Positions 9,504-17,502 of a DNA stretch of 64,000 nucleotides are shown here, in pieces (position 1 is the stretch's first letter; each line of letters starts with the position of its first letter). The stretch comes from JAMXLO01 sp963794185. GTDB lineage: Bacteria > Pseudomonadota > Alphaproteobacteria > Acetobacterales > Acetobacteraceae. A program made the translations under genes and the position numbers. Under the pieces are notes generated by a model. That model was given only the letters and a program-made list of their open reading frames with translations, was not told the DNA's origin and did not search any database. The DNA lies in contig CAWCDM010000096.1 of assembly GCA_963794185.1 (NCBI GenBank), positions 186,001-250,000 of the forward strand, in the 5' to 3' direction.

Positions 9504-9710
9504 ATGTTGTCCCCAACCTCACTCTCAGCCTTCTCGTCGGGTCCAGCGCTGGTGGGCTCCGTCGCGGCGCGCCCGGTGCAACGTGCGCGCGCCGTTGCCC
9601 AGCAGCCTGCCCAGCCGGCAACTCCCACGGCCGCCGCATCGGCCCGCAACGGCGACGCCACGCCCAACCGCATCCTGCCGCGCGGATCGCTGCTCGATCT
9701 GTCGGTGTAG
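9504..9710 (+). CDS. Small hypothetical protein, Ala/Pro-rich
   Basis: A possible 68-residue protein beginning MLSPTSLSAF and ending LPRGSLLDLSV. It is rich in Ala, Pro and Gln with no membrane segment and no known domain. The ribosome site is weak, and a TTG at 9486 is an alternative start. The sharply defined C-terminal PRGSLLDLSV tail looks like a conserved peptide rather than random coding, which is why the gene is kept. It sits 48 bases behind the hybrid kinase on the same strand. Function unknown; reality as a gene uncertain. Confidence 0.4.
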   Translation: MLSPTSLSAFSSGPALVGSVAARPVQRARAVAQQPAQPATPTAAASARNGDATPNRILPRGSLLDLSV

Positions 9711-9783
9711 CCTCCCTGCGGGGTTACCTGCGGGTCCACCTGCGGGGATTGATCCGGCTCGGCAAAAGCGCCACCCTTCCATC

Positions 9784-10442
9784 ATGCCGGAGTTCATCCG
9801 TCGCGTCCCGCCAGGCGACAATCGCGAGCGCATGATCTGCGCCGGCTGCGGCCACATCACCTATGAGAACCCCAAGGTGGTCGTCGGCTCGGTGGTCGTT
9901 GCCGATGACGCCGTGCTGATGTGCCGGCGCGCGATCGAGCCGAGGCGCGGCTTCTGGACCCTTCCCGCCGGGTATCTGGAGTTCGGCGAAACGCTCGAGG
10001 AAGGGGCCGCGCGCGAAGCCCGGGAGGAAGCGCAGGCGGAAATCGTGCTGGAGGGCATCCTCGGCATCTTCAGCATCAGCCGTATAGGCCAGGTCAGGTG
10101 ATCTTCCGGGCGCGCTTCGCCTCGGCCGGCGCGCCGCGCTATGCCGCCGGCGCCGAGAGCCTGGAGGTCGCCCTGTTTCCCTGGCGGCGTATTCCCCGCG
10201 ATGAGATCGCGTTTCCATCGGTGACCTGGGCGCTGGAGGCATGGCGGCGGGCCGGTCAGCGAGGCCCGCTCGGCGCACCTGCCGGCAATCCGATCGAACC
10301 GATCCACGCGGGACGAGGTCGTTCGCCATGGGGCATGAGGGTGGCGCACCATGACGCGCACGGGCCTGGCATTGTTTCTGCTGCTCGCCACCGTCGGTGC
10401 GGCGCCAGCGCCGTCGCTGCCGGTGCCGCCTATTCCGCCTGA
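9784..10442 (+). CDS. Nudix hydrolase, frameshifted near 10098
   Basis: The first 106 residues hold a short zinc-ribbon-like piece (CAGCGHITYENPK) followed by a Nudix box, GYLEFGETLEEGAAREAREEA, whose glutamates bind Mg2+ for cleavage of a nucleoside-diphosphate-linked substrate. Such proteins (NUDT-like, with the small zinc motif) often act on ADP-ribose or NADH-type compounds. After SRIGQVR a stop appears at 10101, yet the natural continuation (VIFRARF, then LFPWRRIPRDEIAFPSV) is present one frame over. Adding one base near 10098 gives a normal protein. In the second frame the end at 10442 overlaps the next gene by about 90 bases, so the true 3' end may be earlier or carry another indel. 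Confidence 0.78.
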
Positions 10443-10659
10443 ACATCCACCGATGGATCAGTCGGCACCTATACCCAATCCGGACGCCCGTGCGCCGCAG
10501 GACGGGTCGTCGGGCGGGACGCAGGTCGGCCTGACGGATTTCCGCCTGGATCGGCAGGATCAGAGCCTGGGTTACTCGCGGGGTTCACAGTTCCAGACGA
10601 ACGAGGATCGCCGCGTCATCCAGACCCCTGGACTGACTGTGCGGGTGCCGCTTCAGTAG
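10351..10659 (+). CDS. Small secreted hypothetical protein
   Basis: A 102-residue protein with a clear signal peptide (MTRTGLALFLLLATVGAAPAP) followed by a Pro-rich stretch and a polar C-terminus ending RVPLQ. No recognised domain. It probably works in the periplasm or outer envelope. Its 5' part overlaps the tail of the frameshifted Nudix frame, which argues that the Nudix gene really ends earlier. No operon partner downstream on the same strand. Confidence 0.6.
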   Translation: MTRTGLALFLLLATVGAAPAPSLPVPPIPPEHPPMDQSAPIPNPDARAPQDGSSGGTQVGLTDFRLDRQDQSLGYSRGSQFQTNEDRRVIQTPGLTVRVPLQ

Positions 10660-11085
10660 CGGCGGTCAGCGTAAAAAAACACACTGTGGAGTGTGGCGTT
10701 AATCAGAAATTGGACAGCTTCTGACACACTGTTTGCATGGCCTATGTGGCCCTGCGAGGAGTGCTGATCGATGACGCGACACGGCTTGCCCCACGGCTCC
10801 AGATACGGCTTCCCGAGACATCGGGCAGTGCTATCAGCCATCGGCGATGCACCGGCCCGATGCAGCCGCGCCGAACTGCCCGCGGTGCACGGCGGCGGCC
10901 ACGACCACATCGCCGGCGGCGGTGGGCCACCTGTAGGATCGGGCGCGTCACTGTACAAGGTGATTGCCCTCGCCGACGGAACCCGAATAATATTCACCAC
11001 CGCCGGGGCGGTGCCGCAATTCTAGAGCGTGTTAAATTTGATACAATACCTCATCAGAACGTTGGGGAGAACGTAGCGATACCCG
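10660..11085. other. Intergenic region without a convincing gene
   Basis: About 425 bases between the small secreted protein and the convergent hypothetical gene ending at 11086. Several short open frames exist on both strands but none has a ribosome site, domain or normal codon pattern. The only clear element is the minus-strand terminator hairpin at 10673-10695. The right end (about 11027-11065) is noticeably AT-rich. Confidence 0.6.
10673..10695 (-). terminator. Rho-independent terminator, minus strand
   Basis: A perfect 6-bp stem (CACACT at 10680-10685 with AGTGTG at 10690-10695) with a four-base loop is followed on the minus strand by a run of seven T (A7 at 10673-10679 on the plus strand). 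This is the form of an intrinsic terminator for leftward transcription. The nearest leftward gene ends at 11086, almost 400 bases away, so it ends either a long 3' untranslated region or a separate small transcript. Confidence 0.65.
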
Positions 11086-11550
11086 TCACATCAAGCGAGA
11101 TTCGCTCGCGCGGAGGACGGTAAGACCCTCCTCGTCCAACACATCGAGGTATGGGCCAAGGGCCAGCAGGAACCGCGCGATCTCGGTGATCAGAGCGGCT
11201 GCGGTGATCGGCAGTGCAATCCGGGTCTCGGTCTCCAGCCATACACGATGATCTGGCAGCAGCAGCACGCGCCAACCAGACGGCACGGACCTCGGCAGCC
11301 AGCGCAGCGCGGCGAAACTGCGGTGGCGAAACGCTTCGTCCGATACGCTGGCGGTACTCGGAACACGGCCCAGCGTGGACTGCAGAGCCAGCCGGCCATC
11401 CTTGGGACTGACCTGGGCGAGCCGGGCACGCACGATACGGTCGCGCCAGCGAAACAGGAATGCCGGTATCTTCTCCGCCTCGCATGGTGATAGGCGGCCT
11501 TCGCAATCCACTGTGAAAGGTCCCAGCTTGAACGCTGCACCGAACGCCAT
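11086..11550 (-). CDS. Conserved hypothetical protein, 154 aa
   Basis: A 154-residue protein without signal peptide or membrane segment. It starts MAFGAAFKLGPFTVD and contains FLFRWRDR, LGRVPSTA and a LLPDHRVWLE block, ending with a leucine-rich helix. The balanced, domain-like composition and an ATG with a plausible upstream region support a real gene, but I do not recognise the family. It is divergent from psd, 68 bases away, and ends before the long intergenic stretch that carries a minus-strand terminator. Confidence 0.6.
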   Translation of the reverse strand: MAFGAAFKLGPFTVDCEGRLSPCEAEKIPAFLFRWRDRIVRARLAQVSPKDGRLALQSTLGRVPSTASVSDEAFRHRSFAALRWLPRSVPSGWRVLLLPDHRVWLETETRIALPITAAALITEIARFLLALGPYLDVLDEEGLTVLRASESRLM

Positions 11551-11618
11551 GGCTCATGCCCCCTGCATGGCCTCAGTCTTGCTCCCCCGAGGTGAAGCAT
11601 CCATAAACAGCCGCCTCT

Positions 11619-12290
11619 ATGCCGCTCGTCGATGACATCGGCCACGTGTTCGCGCCCCCGCACCCAGCCGGGCGACCCTTCATTCTGGGTGGCCTGGTCG
11701 CAGTGATGCTCGGCCTGGCCCTGGGTCCCTGGCTGGCCTGGCTCGGCGTGATGTTTGCGCTGCTGTGCCTGTTCTTCTTCCGCGATCCGGAGCGCGTGCC
11801 GCCCGGGCGCGCCGGAGCAGTGATCGCGCCCGCCGATGGCCGTGTGGTTTCTGTGACTCCCGCCGTGCCCCCGTCGGAGCTCGGGCTTGGGCAGATGCCG
11901 CGCTGGCGGGTCAGCACCTTCCTGTCCGTGCTGAACGTCCATGTGAACCGCGTTCCCGCCGACGGCATCGTCACGCGGATCGCCTACCGCCACGGCAGCT
12001 TCCTCAACGCCAGCCTGGACAAGGCGAGCGAGGCGAACGAGCGCAACGCCATCGCACTGCGCCTGCCCGACGGACGAGAGATCGCCGTGGTGCAGATCGC
12101 CGGCCTGATCGCCCGCCGCATCGTGTGTGATCTGCGGGAGGGCGACACTGTCCACGCCGGCCAGCGCCTGGGCATCATACGGTTCGGCAGCCGGACTGAT
12201 CTCTATCTGCCCGAGGGCGTTCGTCCGCTGATCGCCGTCGGACAGACCATGATCGGCGGCGAAACAGTCATCGCGGAGCTAGCGGCATGA
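11619..12290 (+). CDS. psd: Phosphatidylserine decarboxylase (short, archaeal/alphaproteobacterial type)
   Basis: A 223-residue proenzyme that makes phosphatidylethanolamine from phosphatidylserine. Two hydrophobic helices at about 22-53 anchor it to the inner membrane, followed by FFFRDPER. The family block NVHVNRVPADG is at about 106-115. Self-cleavage should occur at Gly190-Ser191 in RFGSRTDLYLP, the equivalent of the LGST site, leaving a pyruvoyl cofactor. The stop overlaps the ATG of pssA by four bases, so the two enzymes that act in succession are translationally coupled. Confidence 0.95.
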   Translation: MPLVDDIGHVFAPPHPAGRPFILGGLVAVMLGLALGPWLAWLGVMFALLCLFFFRDPERVPPGRAGAVIAPADGRVVSVTPAVPPSELGLGQMPRWRVSTFLSVLNVHVNRVPADGIVTRIAYRHGSFLNASLDKASEANERNAIALRLPDGREIAVVQIAGLIARRIVCDLREGDTVHAGQRLGIIRFGSRTDLYLPEGVRPLIAVGQTMIGGETVIAELAA

Positions 12291-13159
12291 GCGGATTTCC
12301 CCGTCCCGACTGGAATGGCACGCCCGGCCGGGTTTCGCCGATCAACCGGCTCCGGCGCCTCCGACCCCGCGCCCGGCCGCGCTTCAAGGGGCCATCCTTC
12401 AACCGGATGATCCCCAACCTGATGACGCTGCTGGGGCTCTGCGCGGGCCTGACGTCGATGCGGTTTGCGCTGGAAGGCCGGTTCGGCTCCGCCGCGGTGG
12501 CGATCGTGGTGGCCGGGGCGATCGACGGGCTGGACGGCCGACTGGCGCGACTGCTGAAGGCCACCTCGCGCTTCGGTGCCGAGTTCGACAGCCTGGCCGA
12601 CTTCCTCTGCTTCGGCGTCGCTCCGGCCTTCACGCTCTATGTCTGGTCGCTGCAACGCGCCGGAGGCTTCGGCTACACGCCCTGCCTGATGTTCTCGGTC
12701 TGCATGGCGTTGCGGCTGGCGCGCTTCAACGCGGCACTCGACGGGGCGCCCGGTCCTGCCTACGCCTATAACTTCTTCACCGGCGTGCCCGCTCCGGCCG
12801 GCGCCGGGCTTGCCCTGTTCCCGTTGTTCCTCGGGCTGGAGGCGAAATCGCTCGGATTGGGCTGGCTGCTGGCCGCTGCACAACACCCCCTGTTCTGCGC
12901 GTTCGTCCTGATCGGGACCGCACTGCTGCTGGTGTCCACCTTGCCGGTCTGGAGCTTCAAGAACTTCAAGGTGCCGCATGAATACGTGCTGCCCATGCTG
13001 CTCGGCACCGGGACCTTCGCTGCCGTTCTGGTGGCCGATCCTTGGGCCGCGCTTGCCGGCGGCGGCCTGATCTATCTCGGCATGCTGCCGTTCAGCGTCC
13101 GCAGCTATCGCCGCCTGCAGCGCGAGGCGGCGGCAATGCGCGAGTCCGAGGAACCCTGA
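12287..13159 (+). CDS. pssA: CDP-diacylglycerol-serine O-phosphatidyltransferase
   Basis: A 290-residue integral membrane enzyme that joins serine to CDP-diacylglycerol, the step before Psd. The CDP-alcohol phosphotransferase signature is complete: DGLDGRLAR at 80-88, G98 and D101/D105 in GAEFDSLADF. The rest is made of hydrophobic helices, with a basic N-terminus of about 40 residues before the first one. It starts in an ATGA overlap with psd. A second copy of its last 78 codons is found at 15717-15953, and a CobW 3' fragment abuts its stop codon. Confidence 0.95.
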   Translation: MSGFPRPDWNGTPGRVSPINRLRRLRPRARPRFKGPSFNRMIPNLMTLLGLCAGLTSMRFALEGRFGSAAVAIVVAGAIDGLDGRLARLLKATSRFGAEFDSLADFLCFGVAPAFTLYVWSLQRAGGFGYTPCLMFSVCMALRLARFNAALDGAPGPAYAYNFFTGVPAPAGAGLALFPLFLGLEAKSLGLGWLLAAAQHPLFCAFVLIGTALLLVSTLPVWSFKNFKVPHEYVLPMLLGTGTFAAVLVADPWAALAGGGLIYLGMLPFSVRSYRRLQREAAAMRESEEP

Positions 13160-13240
13160 TCAGGCCATCGCTGCGGCGAAACTTGCACGCAGCCCCGCGG
13201 CGGACAGGTCGCGCGTGATCAGCACGATCCGGGTCCCGCC
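13160..13240 (-). pseudogene. 3' fragment of a CobW-type GTPase gene (copy 1)
   Basis: The minus strand reads TRIVLITRDLSAAGLRASF and ends at a stop (13160-13162) that directly abuts the pssA stop. This matches the last 25 residues of the intact CobW gene at 16465. Nothing upstream in this frame continues the protein, so it is a remnant. Differences from the intact copy show that it is an old or independently diverged duplicate. Confidence 0.75.
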
Positions 13241-13351
13241 GGACAGCCGCCTCTCCCGATCCAGTCGCTATCGCTCCCATCGAAACCTGGACGGGCAATC
13301 ACGTGACCTGTCGCCGGAACGTCAGGCCCGTGACCCAGTATTCGACGGCGA

Positions 13352-13573
13352 TCAGGCGGCGCCGATGGCGGTGCGCCATTCCCGCCGCCACAGGAGAAGG
13401 CTCGCGATGAGCCACACCGCTGAGAGGCCGACGAGGACGTAGACAAGCCGCGACAAAGCCGAATCCGCTCCGAACAGCGCCGCGACCAGGTTCCAGTTAG
13501 CCAAGCCTACCAGTCCCCAGTTCAGTCCCCCGACGATGACGAGTACGAGGGTGATCAGGTGCAAGGATTTCAT
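13352..13573 (-). CDS. DUF378 family small membrane protein
   Basis: A 73-residue protein with two membrane helices (about 5-27 and 42-62) and a basic C-terminus. The segment VIVGGLNWGLVGL with the following NLVAALFG is the hallmark of DUF378 (YuzA-like) proteins. A GGAGAG ribosome site lies 6 bases before the ATG at 13573; an upstream ATG at 13585 is less well placed. Function of the family is unknown. It shares the minus strand with the fasciclin gene upstream. Confidence 0.82.
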   Translation of the reverse strand: MKSLHLITLVLVIVGGLNWGLVGLANWNLVAALFGADSALSRLVYVLVGLSAVWLIASLLLWRREWRTAIGAA

Positions 13574-13649
13574 TGCTCTCTCCAAGTGACTATCGGAGTA
13601 GACGCCGATGGCCCGCCGACGCGACAGCGGCCCAACCCTCCGTACGATA

Positions 13650-14153
13650 TCAGCTGCTGGGCGGCAAAATCACGCTGTCGATCACGTGGATCACGCCGTT
13701 CGTCGCCGGAATGTCCGCGGCGGTAACCTTGGCATCGTTGACCATGACGACGCCGCCCTTCGCCCTAACCACTATCATCTTGCCATTCACTGTTTTGGCG
13801 TCCTTGAGCTTGACCACGTCGGCTGCCATCACCGTGCCTGGCACGACGTGATAGGTGAGGATCGCGGTCAACTTGGCCTTGTTCTCGGGCCTCAGGAGAC
13901 TGGCCACTGTGCCGGCTGGTAGCTTCGCGAAAGCGGCGTCGGTCGGCGCGAAGACGGTGAACGGCCCGGGGCCCTCCAGCGTATCGACCAGTCCGGCCGC
14001 CTTCAGCGCGGTGACCAGCGTCTTGAACTGACCGGCCGATATCGCGGTATCGACGATGTTCTGCTCGGCGCTCCGCGCGGCGGTGCTGCCGACCAGGATC
14101 CCCATCGCGGCCACTGCAGCGACCGCCAGCTTGCCCAACTCCAACTTCAGCAT
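13650..14153 (-). CDS. Exported fasciclin (FAS1) domain protein
   Basis: A 167-residue protein with a signal peptide (about residues 1-29) and one FAS1 domain. The diagnostic blocks are FTVFAPTDAAFAKLP, ILTYHVVPG and a final NGVIHVIDSVILPP. Bacterial single-FAS1 proteins are secreted and are thought to help adhesion or surface binding. The start at 14153 gives a classical signal peptide; the longer in-frame start at 14219 would not. It is divergent from the XRE-cupin gene across about 200 bases and lies 76 bases upstream of the DUF378 gene. Confidence 0.92.
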   Translation of the reverse strand: MLKLELGKLAVAAVAAMGILVGSTAARSAEQNIVDTAISAGQFKTLVTALKAAGLVDTLEGPGPFTVFAPTDAAFAKLPAGTVASLLRPENKAKLTAILTYHVVPGTVMAADVVKLKDAKTVNGKMIVVRAKGGVVMVNDAKVTAADIPATNGVIHVIDSVILPPSS

Positions 14154-14350
14154 ATCGAGTTCTCCAGTTCTGCTTGGTGGCGGCCCGCGCACCACGCGCC
14201 AGCCGAAGATTCCGATCAACGAGATCCACGGCGTTGACTTAGGTGAAACAGCATTTGAGTGTTAGTCACAGTTTCGTGTCATGAAGATCGCATTTACTGT
14301 GGAGAGATGATGCGCGAGGATTGTGCCTGTGGCGAATAACTGGAGGCGGC

Positions 14351-14935
14351 ATGCTTTCCGACACGCTGTCGGCTGGGCTGGGGCAATACAGGATCGGCCC
14401 GAAGATCCGCGCGCTGCGCCTGGAGAAAGTCATGGGGCAGGTGCAGCTTGCACAGCACAGCGGATTGTCGCCGGCGCTGCTATCGAAGATCGAGCGCGGT
14501 CAGTTGTTTCCCACGCTGCCGACGCTGCTGCGGATCGCGATGGTGTTCGGCGTCGGCCTCGAGCACTTCTTCATTGATGGCGAACAGCGACCGCCGATCG
14601 CGGTCACGCGAAAGAAGGATCGGTTGAGGCTGCCGGATCGGCCGGGTGAAGAAACGCCGTCCTATCTGTTCGAGAGCCTCAACTTCCCGGCGACCGACCG
14701 CAAAATGGACGCTTTCTTCGCTGAGTTCCCTGCGTCGTCCGGGCCGTCGGAGCCGCACCAGCACGCCGGCTCGGAGTTCATCTACGTCCTGAAGGGGCGA
14801 CTGTTGGTGAACGTGGGCGGCGACGACACCACGCTCGCCGAGGGCGATGCAATGCAGTTCAATTCAGGCACCCCGCACAGCTATCGCCGCCACGGCCAGG
14901 CGCCAGCTTCGGCGATCATAGTGGTGGTCCCATAG
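14351..14935 (+). CDS. XRE-family transcriptional regulator with C-terminal cupin domain
   Basis: A 194-residue regulator. A helix-turn-helix of the XRE type covers about 14-72, with the recognition region SGLSPALLSKIERGQL. A cupin-2 barrel follows at about 110-190, with HQHAGSEFIYVLKGR and a matching GDAMQFNSGTPHSYR holding the potential metal ligands. This layout is common for repressors or activators that sense small metabolites. GGAGG at 14342-14346 fixes the ATG at 14351. It could control the divergent fasciclin gene or the SOUL gene 42 bases downstream; that is inference from position. Confidence 0.9.
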   Translation: MLSDTLSAGLGQYRIGPKIRALRLEKVMGQVQLAQHSGLSPALLSKIERGQLFPTLPTLLRIAMVFGVGLEHFFIDGEQRPPIAVTRKKDRLRLPDRPGEETPSYLFESLNFPATDRKMDAFFAEFPASSGPSEPHQHAGSEFIYVLKGRLLVNVGGDDTTLAEGDAMQFNSGTPHSYRRHGQAPASAIIVVVP

Positions 14936-14977
14936 AGCGTGAAACTGACCGAGTCCTGTCCACGGGGAGAGAACCCG

Positions 14978-15631
14978 ATGTTCGACCGTTTCCTGTATTT
15001 GGTCTCGACCTTCGCCGAAGCTGGTCTCGCCGTGTTCGGCATCAACAGCATCTATGAAAAGCCACCGTACACCGTCCGCACCGATCTGGGCCATGGGCTG
15101 GAGATTCGCGACTATCGGCCCGCTGCCGCGGTCGAGACCACTGTCACCGCGCCGACCCGAGATCTGGCCTCGAAAAAGGCGTTCAACCTGCTGTTCGCCT
15201 ACATCGCTGGGGCAAACACCGGCGGCCAGACCATTGCGATGACCACACCGGTGCAGCAGGAGCCGGTTCTGATTGCGATGACAGCGCCAGTCAGAACCGA
15301 CATGGCTGAAGATGCCGGCGAGATCCACTTGAGGATGCGCTTCTTTCTGCCCTCGAAGCGGGCGGCGAACCCACCGGTTCCTCAGGATCCACGGGTGAGG
15401 CTTACGACCGTGCCAGGAGTGACCGTCGCAGCCCTGCGCTTCAGCGGCAATCCGACGGAGCCCACGCGCGCCCGGAAGGAGGCCGACTTGCTCGCGCGTC
15501 TCGCTGGGACGCCATGGCGGCCAACGGGCACGCCATATCTTCTGGGCTATGATCCGCCATTTACGATCCCGTTCCTGAAGCGGAGCGAGGTGGTGGTGCC
15601 AGTCATCCCGAGGAGCGAACAATCGGGTTGA
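14978..15631 (+). CDS. SOUL-type heme-binding protein
   Basis: A 217-residue protein of the SOUL/HBP family. Visible blocks are EIRDYRPAAAVETTV, FNLLFAYIAGAN, IAMTTPVQQEP and IAMTAPV, the last two being a repeated family motif, and MRFFLPS. Family members bind heme or porphyrins without a fixed axial ligand. A hydrophobic N-terminal stretch (about 4-20) may be an uncleaved leader. GGGGAGA before the ATG at 14978 fixes the start. Its 3' end overlaps, on the other strand, the second CobW fragment. Confidence 0.88.
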   Translation: MFDRFLYLVSTFAEAGLAVFGINSIYEKPPYTVRTDLGHGLEIRDYRPAAAVETTVTAPTRDLASKKAFNLLFAYIAGANTGGQTIAMTTPVQQEPVLIAMTAPVRTDMAEDAGEIHLRMRFFLPSKRAANPPVPQDPRVRLTTVPGVTVAALRFSGNPTEPTRARKEADLLARLAGTPWRPTGTPYLLGYDPPFTIPFLKRSEVVVPVIPRSEQSG

Positions 15632-15713
15632 GGGCCGCGACGAAACTGGCGCGCAACCCGGCCGCCGAGATCCCGCGCGTGATCAGCACGATGCGCGTTG
15701 CGGCTTCAGGCTG
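15603..15713 (-). pseudogene. 3' fragment of a CobW-type GTPase gene (copy 2)
   Basis: The minus strand encodes VQPEAATRIVLITRGISAAG and on to a stop at 15603-15605, overlapping the SOUL gene end. It matches the last 35 residues of the intact CobW protein. Immediately to the right the sequence switches to a pssA-like fragment on the plus strand, so the boundary at about 15714 is a recombination junction. Confidence 0.75.
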
Positions 15714-15716
15714 CAC

Positions 15717-15953
15717 GGCCTGCTGGTCTCGACGCTGCCGGTCTGGAGCTTCAAGAACTTCAAGGTGCCGCACGAATACGTGCTGCCGCTGCTGCTCGGC
15801 GCCGTGACCTTTGCCGCATTGCTGATCGCCGATCCGTGGGCGGCACTGGCCGCCGGCGGCCTGATCTATCCCGGCATGCTGCCGTTCAGCGTGCGCAGCT
15901 TCCGGCGGCTCAGGAGAGAAGCCGAGGCGATGCGGGAAGCGGAGGTGCCGTGA
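15717..15953 (+). pseudogene. 3' fragment of pssA (duplicate)
   Basis: This stretch encodes LLVSTLPVWSFKNFKVPHEY through MREAEVP and a stop, clearly homologous to the last 78 residues of the intact pssA at 12287-13159. The CDP-alcohol phosphotransferase signature is missing, so no enzyme can be made. Changes are mostly conservative, so it was an active paralogue or a diverged homologue before truncation. An internal ATG at 15765 could in theory start a 62-residue peptide, but there is no ribosome site. Confidence 0.85.
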
Positions 15954-15977
15954 TCGAACAGCCGCTCTTCGCTCCGA

Positions 15978-16406
15978 TCAGTCCCGTTCCGTCAGCCGGA
16001 ACCAGTTCTGATGCCTATCGCGGTGCTCTTGCTCGTCCGCCTCGTTGTGTAGGACGAGCACCATGACCGTAACGCCCGCCAGAAGCGTCAACGCCACCAT
16101 AATCAGCCCTGGCAACAGAGCCGGACCGCTGAGCATGTCGAGCACGGCGCCGCGGCCAAGCCACAACGATGCTGCGACCAGTGCGGCCACTCCCCACCAG
16201 CGCGCCGCCTTGCGGCGCCTCATCGCCCGCCGCTCATTGTCCTCGATCCGCAGCGCCAGCACGGCCAGTTCGCCGTGAAACTTGCAGCGCAATTCGTGCT
16301 GCTGTCGCCGCAGATAGGCGAGATCGCTTCGCAGGTTCGCAACGGCTTCGCGTGTCTTGGTTTCCGCGTCAGCGCGCTGCGATTTCGGCACCACATCGTC
16401 AGGCAA
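15978..16406 (-). CDS. Small membrane protein with N-terminal coiled coil
   Basis: A 142-residue hypothetical protein. Residues 10-65 are charged and helical, probably a coiled coil, and two membrane helices follow at about 70-85 and 97-116, with a polar, Asp/Glu/Arg-rich tail. The start is a TTG at 16406 (MPDDVVPKS), chosen because AGGAG lies 8 bases upstream. No known domain. It sits between the pssA fragment and the intact CobW gene. Confidence 0.65.
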   Translation of the reverse strand: MPDDVVPKSQRADAETKTREAVANLRSDLAYLRRQQHELRCKFHGELAVLALRIEDNERRAMRRRKAARWWGVAALVAASLWLGRGAVLDMLSGPALLPGLIMVALTLLAGVTVMVLVLHNEADEQEHRDRHQNWFRLTERD

Positions 16407-16464
16407 GGCAATCTCCTTTCGGCGGGCATATGATGCGCTGCCGGCTGGATGCCATAGACTGCCG

Positions 16465-17475
16465 TTACCGTGTCAATTGGAGCGCCGTCGCAAAGCTGGC
16501 ACGCAGTCCCGCCGCGGACAGACCACGCGTGATCAACACGATGCGCGTGGCGCCCTCAGGCTGCACAGGACGGTCGAGATACACAGGCGGATGCACGACA
16601 TGATGCACGCCCTGCAACACGATCGGCCGCGTCTCGCCATGCAGCCAGACGATGCCCTTCAGCCGCAGCACGCTGTCGCCGCGCAGCGACAAGACGGACT
16701 CGAGCCAGCGCTGCAGTGAAGTCCAGCCGATTGGCTTGTCGTGGCGCAGCACCACCGAGCCGATCTGTTCGCCGTGGCGGAAAGGCAGATGTGTGTGGCC
16801 ATGGTGGCCGCCGGTTTCCAGCGGCCGCAGCCATTGTTCCAACCGAACGCTGTCCGGACCGAGATCGAACACCTCTGTGGCATCCACGGCGCCGGCGACG
16901 ACATGGAGCAGCGGCGCAGCGCCGTTCAGTGCGGTGATGCGCGTTTCGGTCTCCGCGATCTGCTCCGGACCGGCGAGGTCGGTCTTGGTCAGCAGGATGC
17001 GATCGGCCATCGCCACTTGCCGCCGCGCTTCCGGCTGCCGATCGAGCTGCAACGCGCCGTGCAGCGCATCCACTGTGGTGACGATGCCATCCAGCCGGCA
17101 GGCGTAGCGCGCGCCAGGCTCCGCCAGCAGCGCATGCGCCACCGGCGCGGGATCCGCCAGACCGGTTGTCTCGATCGCAATGCGGCGGAACGGCGGCAGT
17201 TCGCCCGCCTCGCGTCGCTGCCACAGCACGTCGAGCGTATCGGCGATGTCGCCGCGCACGGTGCAGCAGATACAGCCGTTCTTCAGCAGCACGGCGTCCT
17301 CGACCGCCTGCTCGATCAGCAAATGATCCAACCCCACAGCACCGAACTCGTTGACGATCACCACGGTGTCGGCGAGCAGGGGCTGGCGCAGCAGGTGGTT
17401 CAGCACCGTGGTCTTGCCGCTGCCCAGGAAGCCGGTGAGTATCGTCACCGGCACAGTGTTCGCTGGCTCGCTCAT
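16465..17475 (-). CDS. CobW/COG0523 family GTPase (metal chaperone)
   Basis: A 336-residue G3E GTPase. The Walker A motif GFLGSGKTT is at 15-23, the metal-binding GCICC motif at about 68-72, TKTD (nucleotide specificity) near 165, and a histidine cluster GGHHGHTH near 235 is likely a metal site. The C-terminal CobW_C domain holds the conserved VLRLKGIVWL block. Such proteins deliver zinc or another metal to client enzymes; some belong to cobalamin synthesis, but no cob gene is nearby. An ATG at 17475 gives MSEPANTVPV; an in-frame ATG lies slightly upstream. It is divergent from the LVIVD gene with only 27 bases between starts. Confidence 0.9.
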   Translation of the reverse strand: MSEPANTVPVTILTGFLGSGKTTVLNHLLRQPLLADTVVIVNEFGAVGLDHLLIEQAVEDAVLLKNGCICCTVRGDIADTLDVLWQRREAGELPPFRRIAIETTGLADPAPVAHALLAEPGARYACRLDGIVTTVDALHGALQLDRQPEARRQVAMADRILLTKTDLAGPEQIAETETRITALNGAAPLLHVVAGAVDATEVFDLGPDSVRLEQWLRPLETGGHHGHTHLPFRHGEQIGSVVLRHDKPIGWTSLQRWLESVLSLRGDSVLRLKGIVWLHGETRPIVLQGVHHVVHPPVYLDRPVQPEGATRIVLITRGLSAAGLRASFATALQLTR

Positions 17476-17502
17476 CACGCGCAGCATCGGGGAGAATCGT
17501 TC

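Noticed and set aside
10737..11123. Plus-strand open frame in the gap after the small secreted protein
   Set aside because: Arg-rich, no ribosome site, overlaps the convergent hypothetical gene and shows no conserved-looking segment.
15765..15953. Independent 62-residue gene starting at an ATG inside the pssA fragment
   Set aside because: The homology to PssA begins upstream of this ATG and no ribosome site precedes it, so it is simply a truncated duplicate.
16465..17475. Cobalamin biosynthesis gene cobW
   Set aside because: No other cob gene is near, and the GCICC and His-rich loop are shared by all COG0523 metal chaperones, so the narrow name is not justified.
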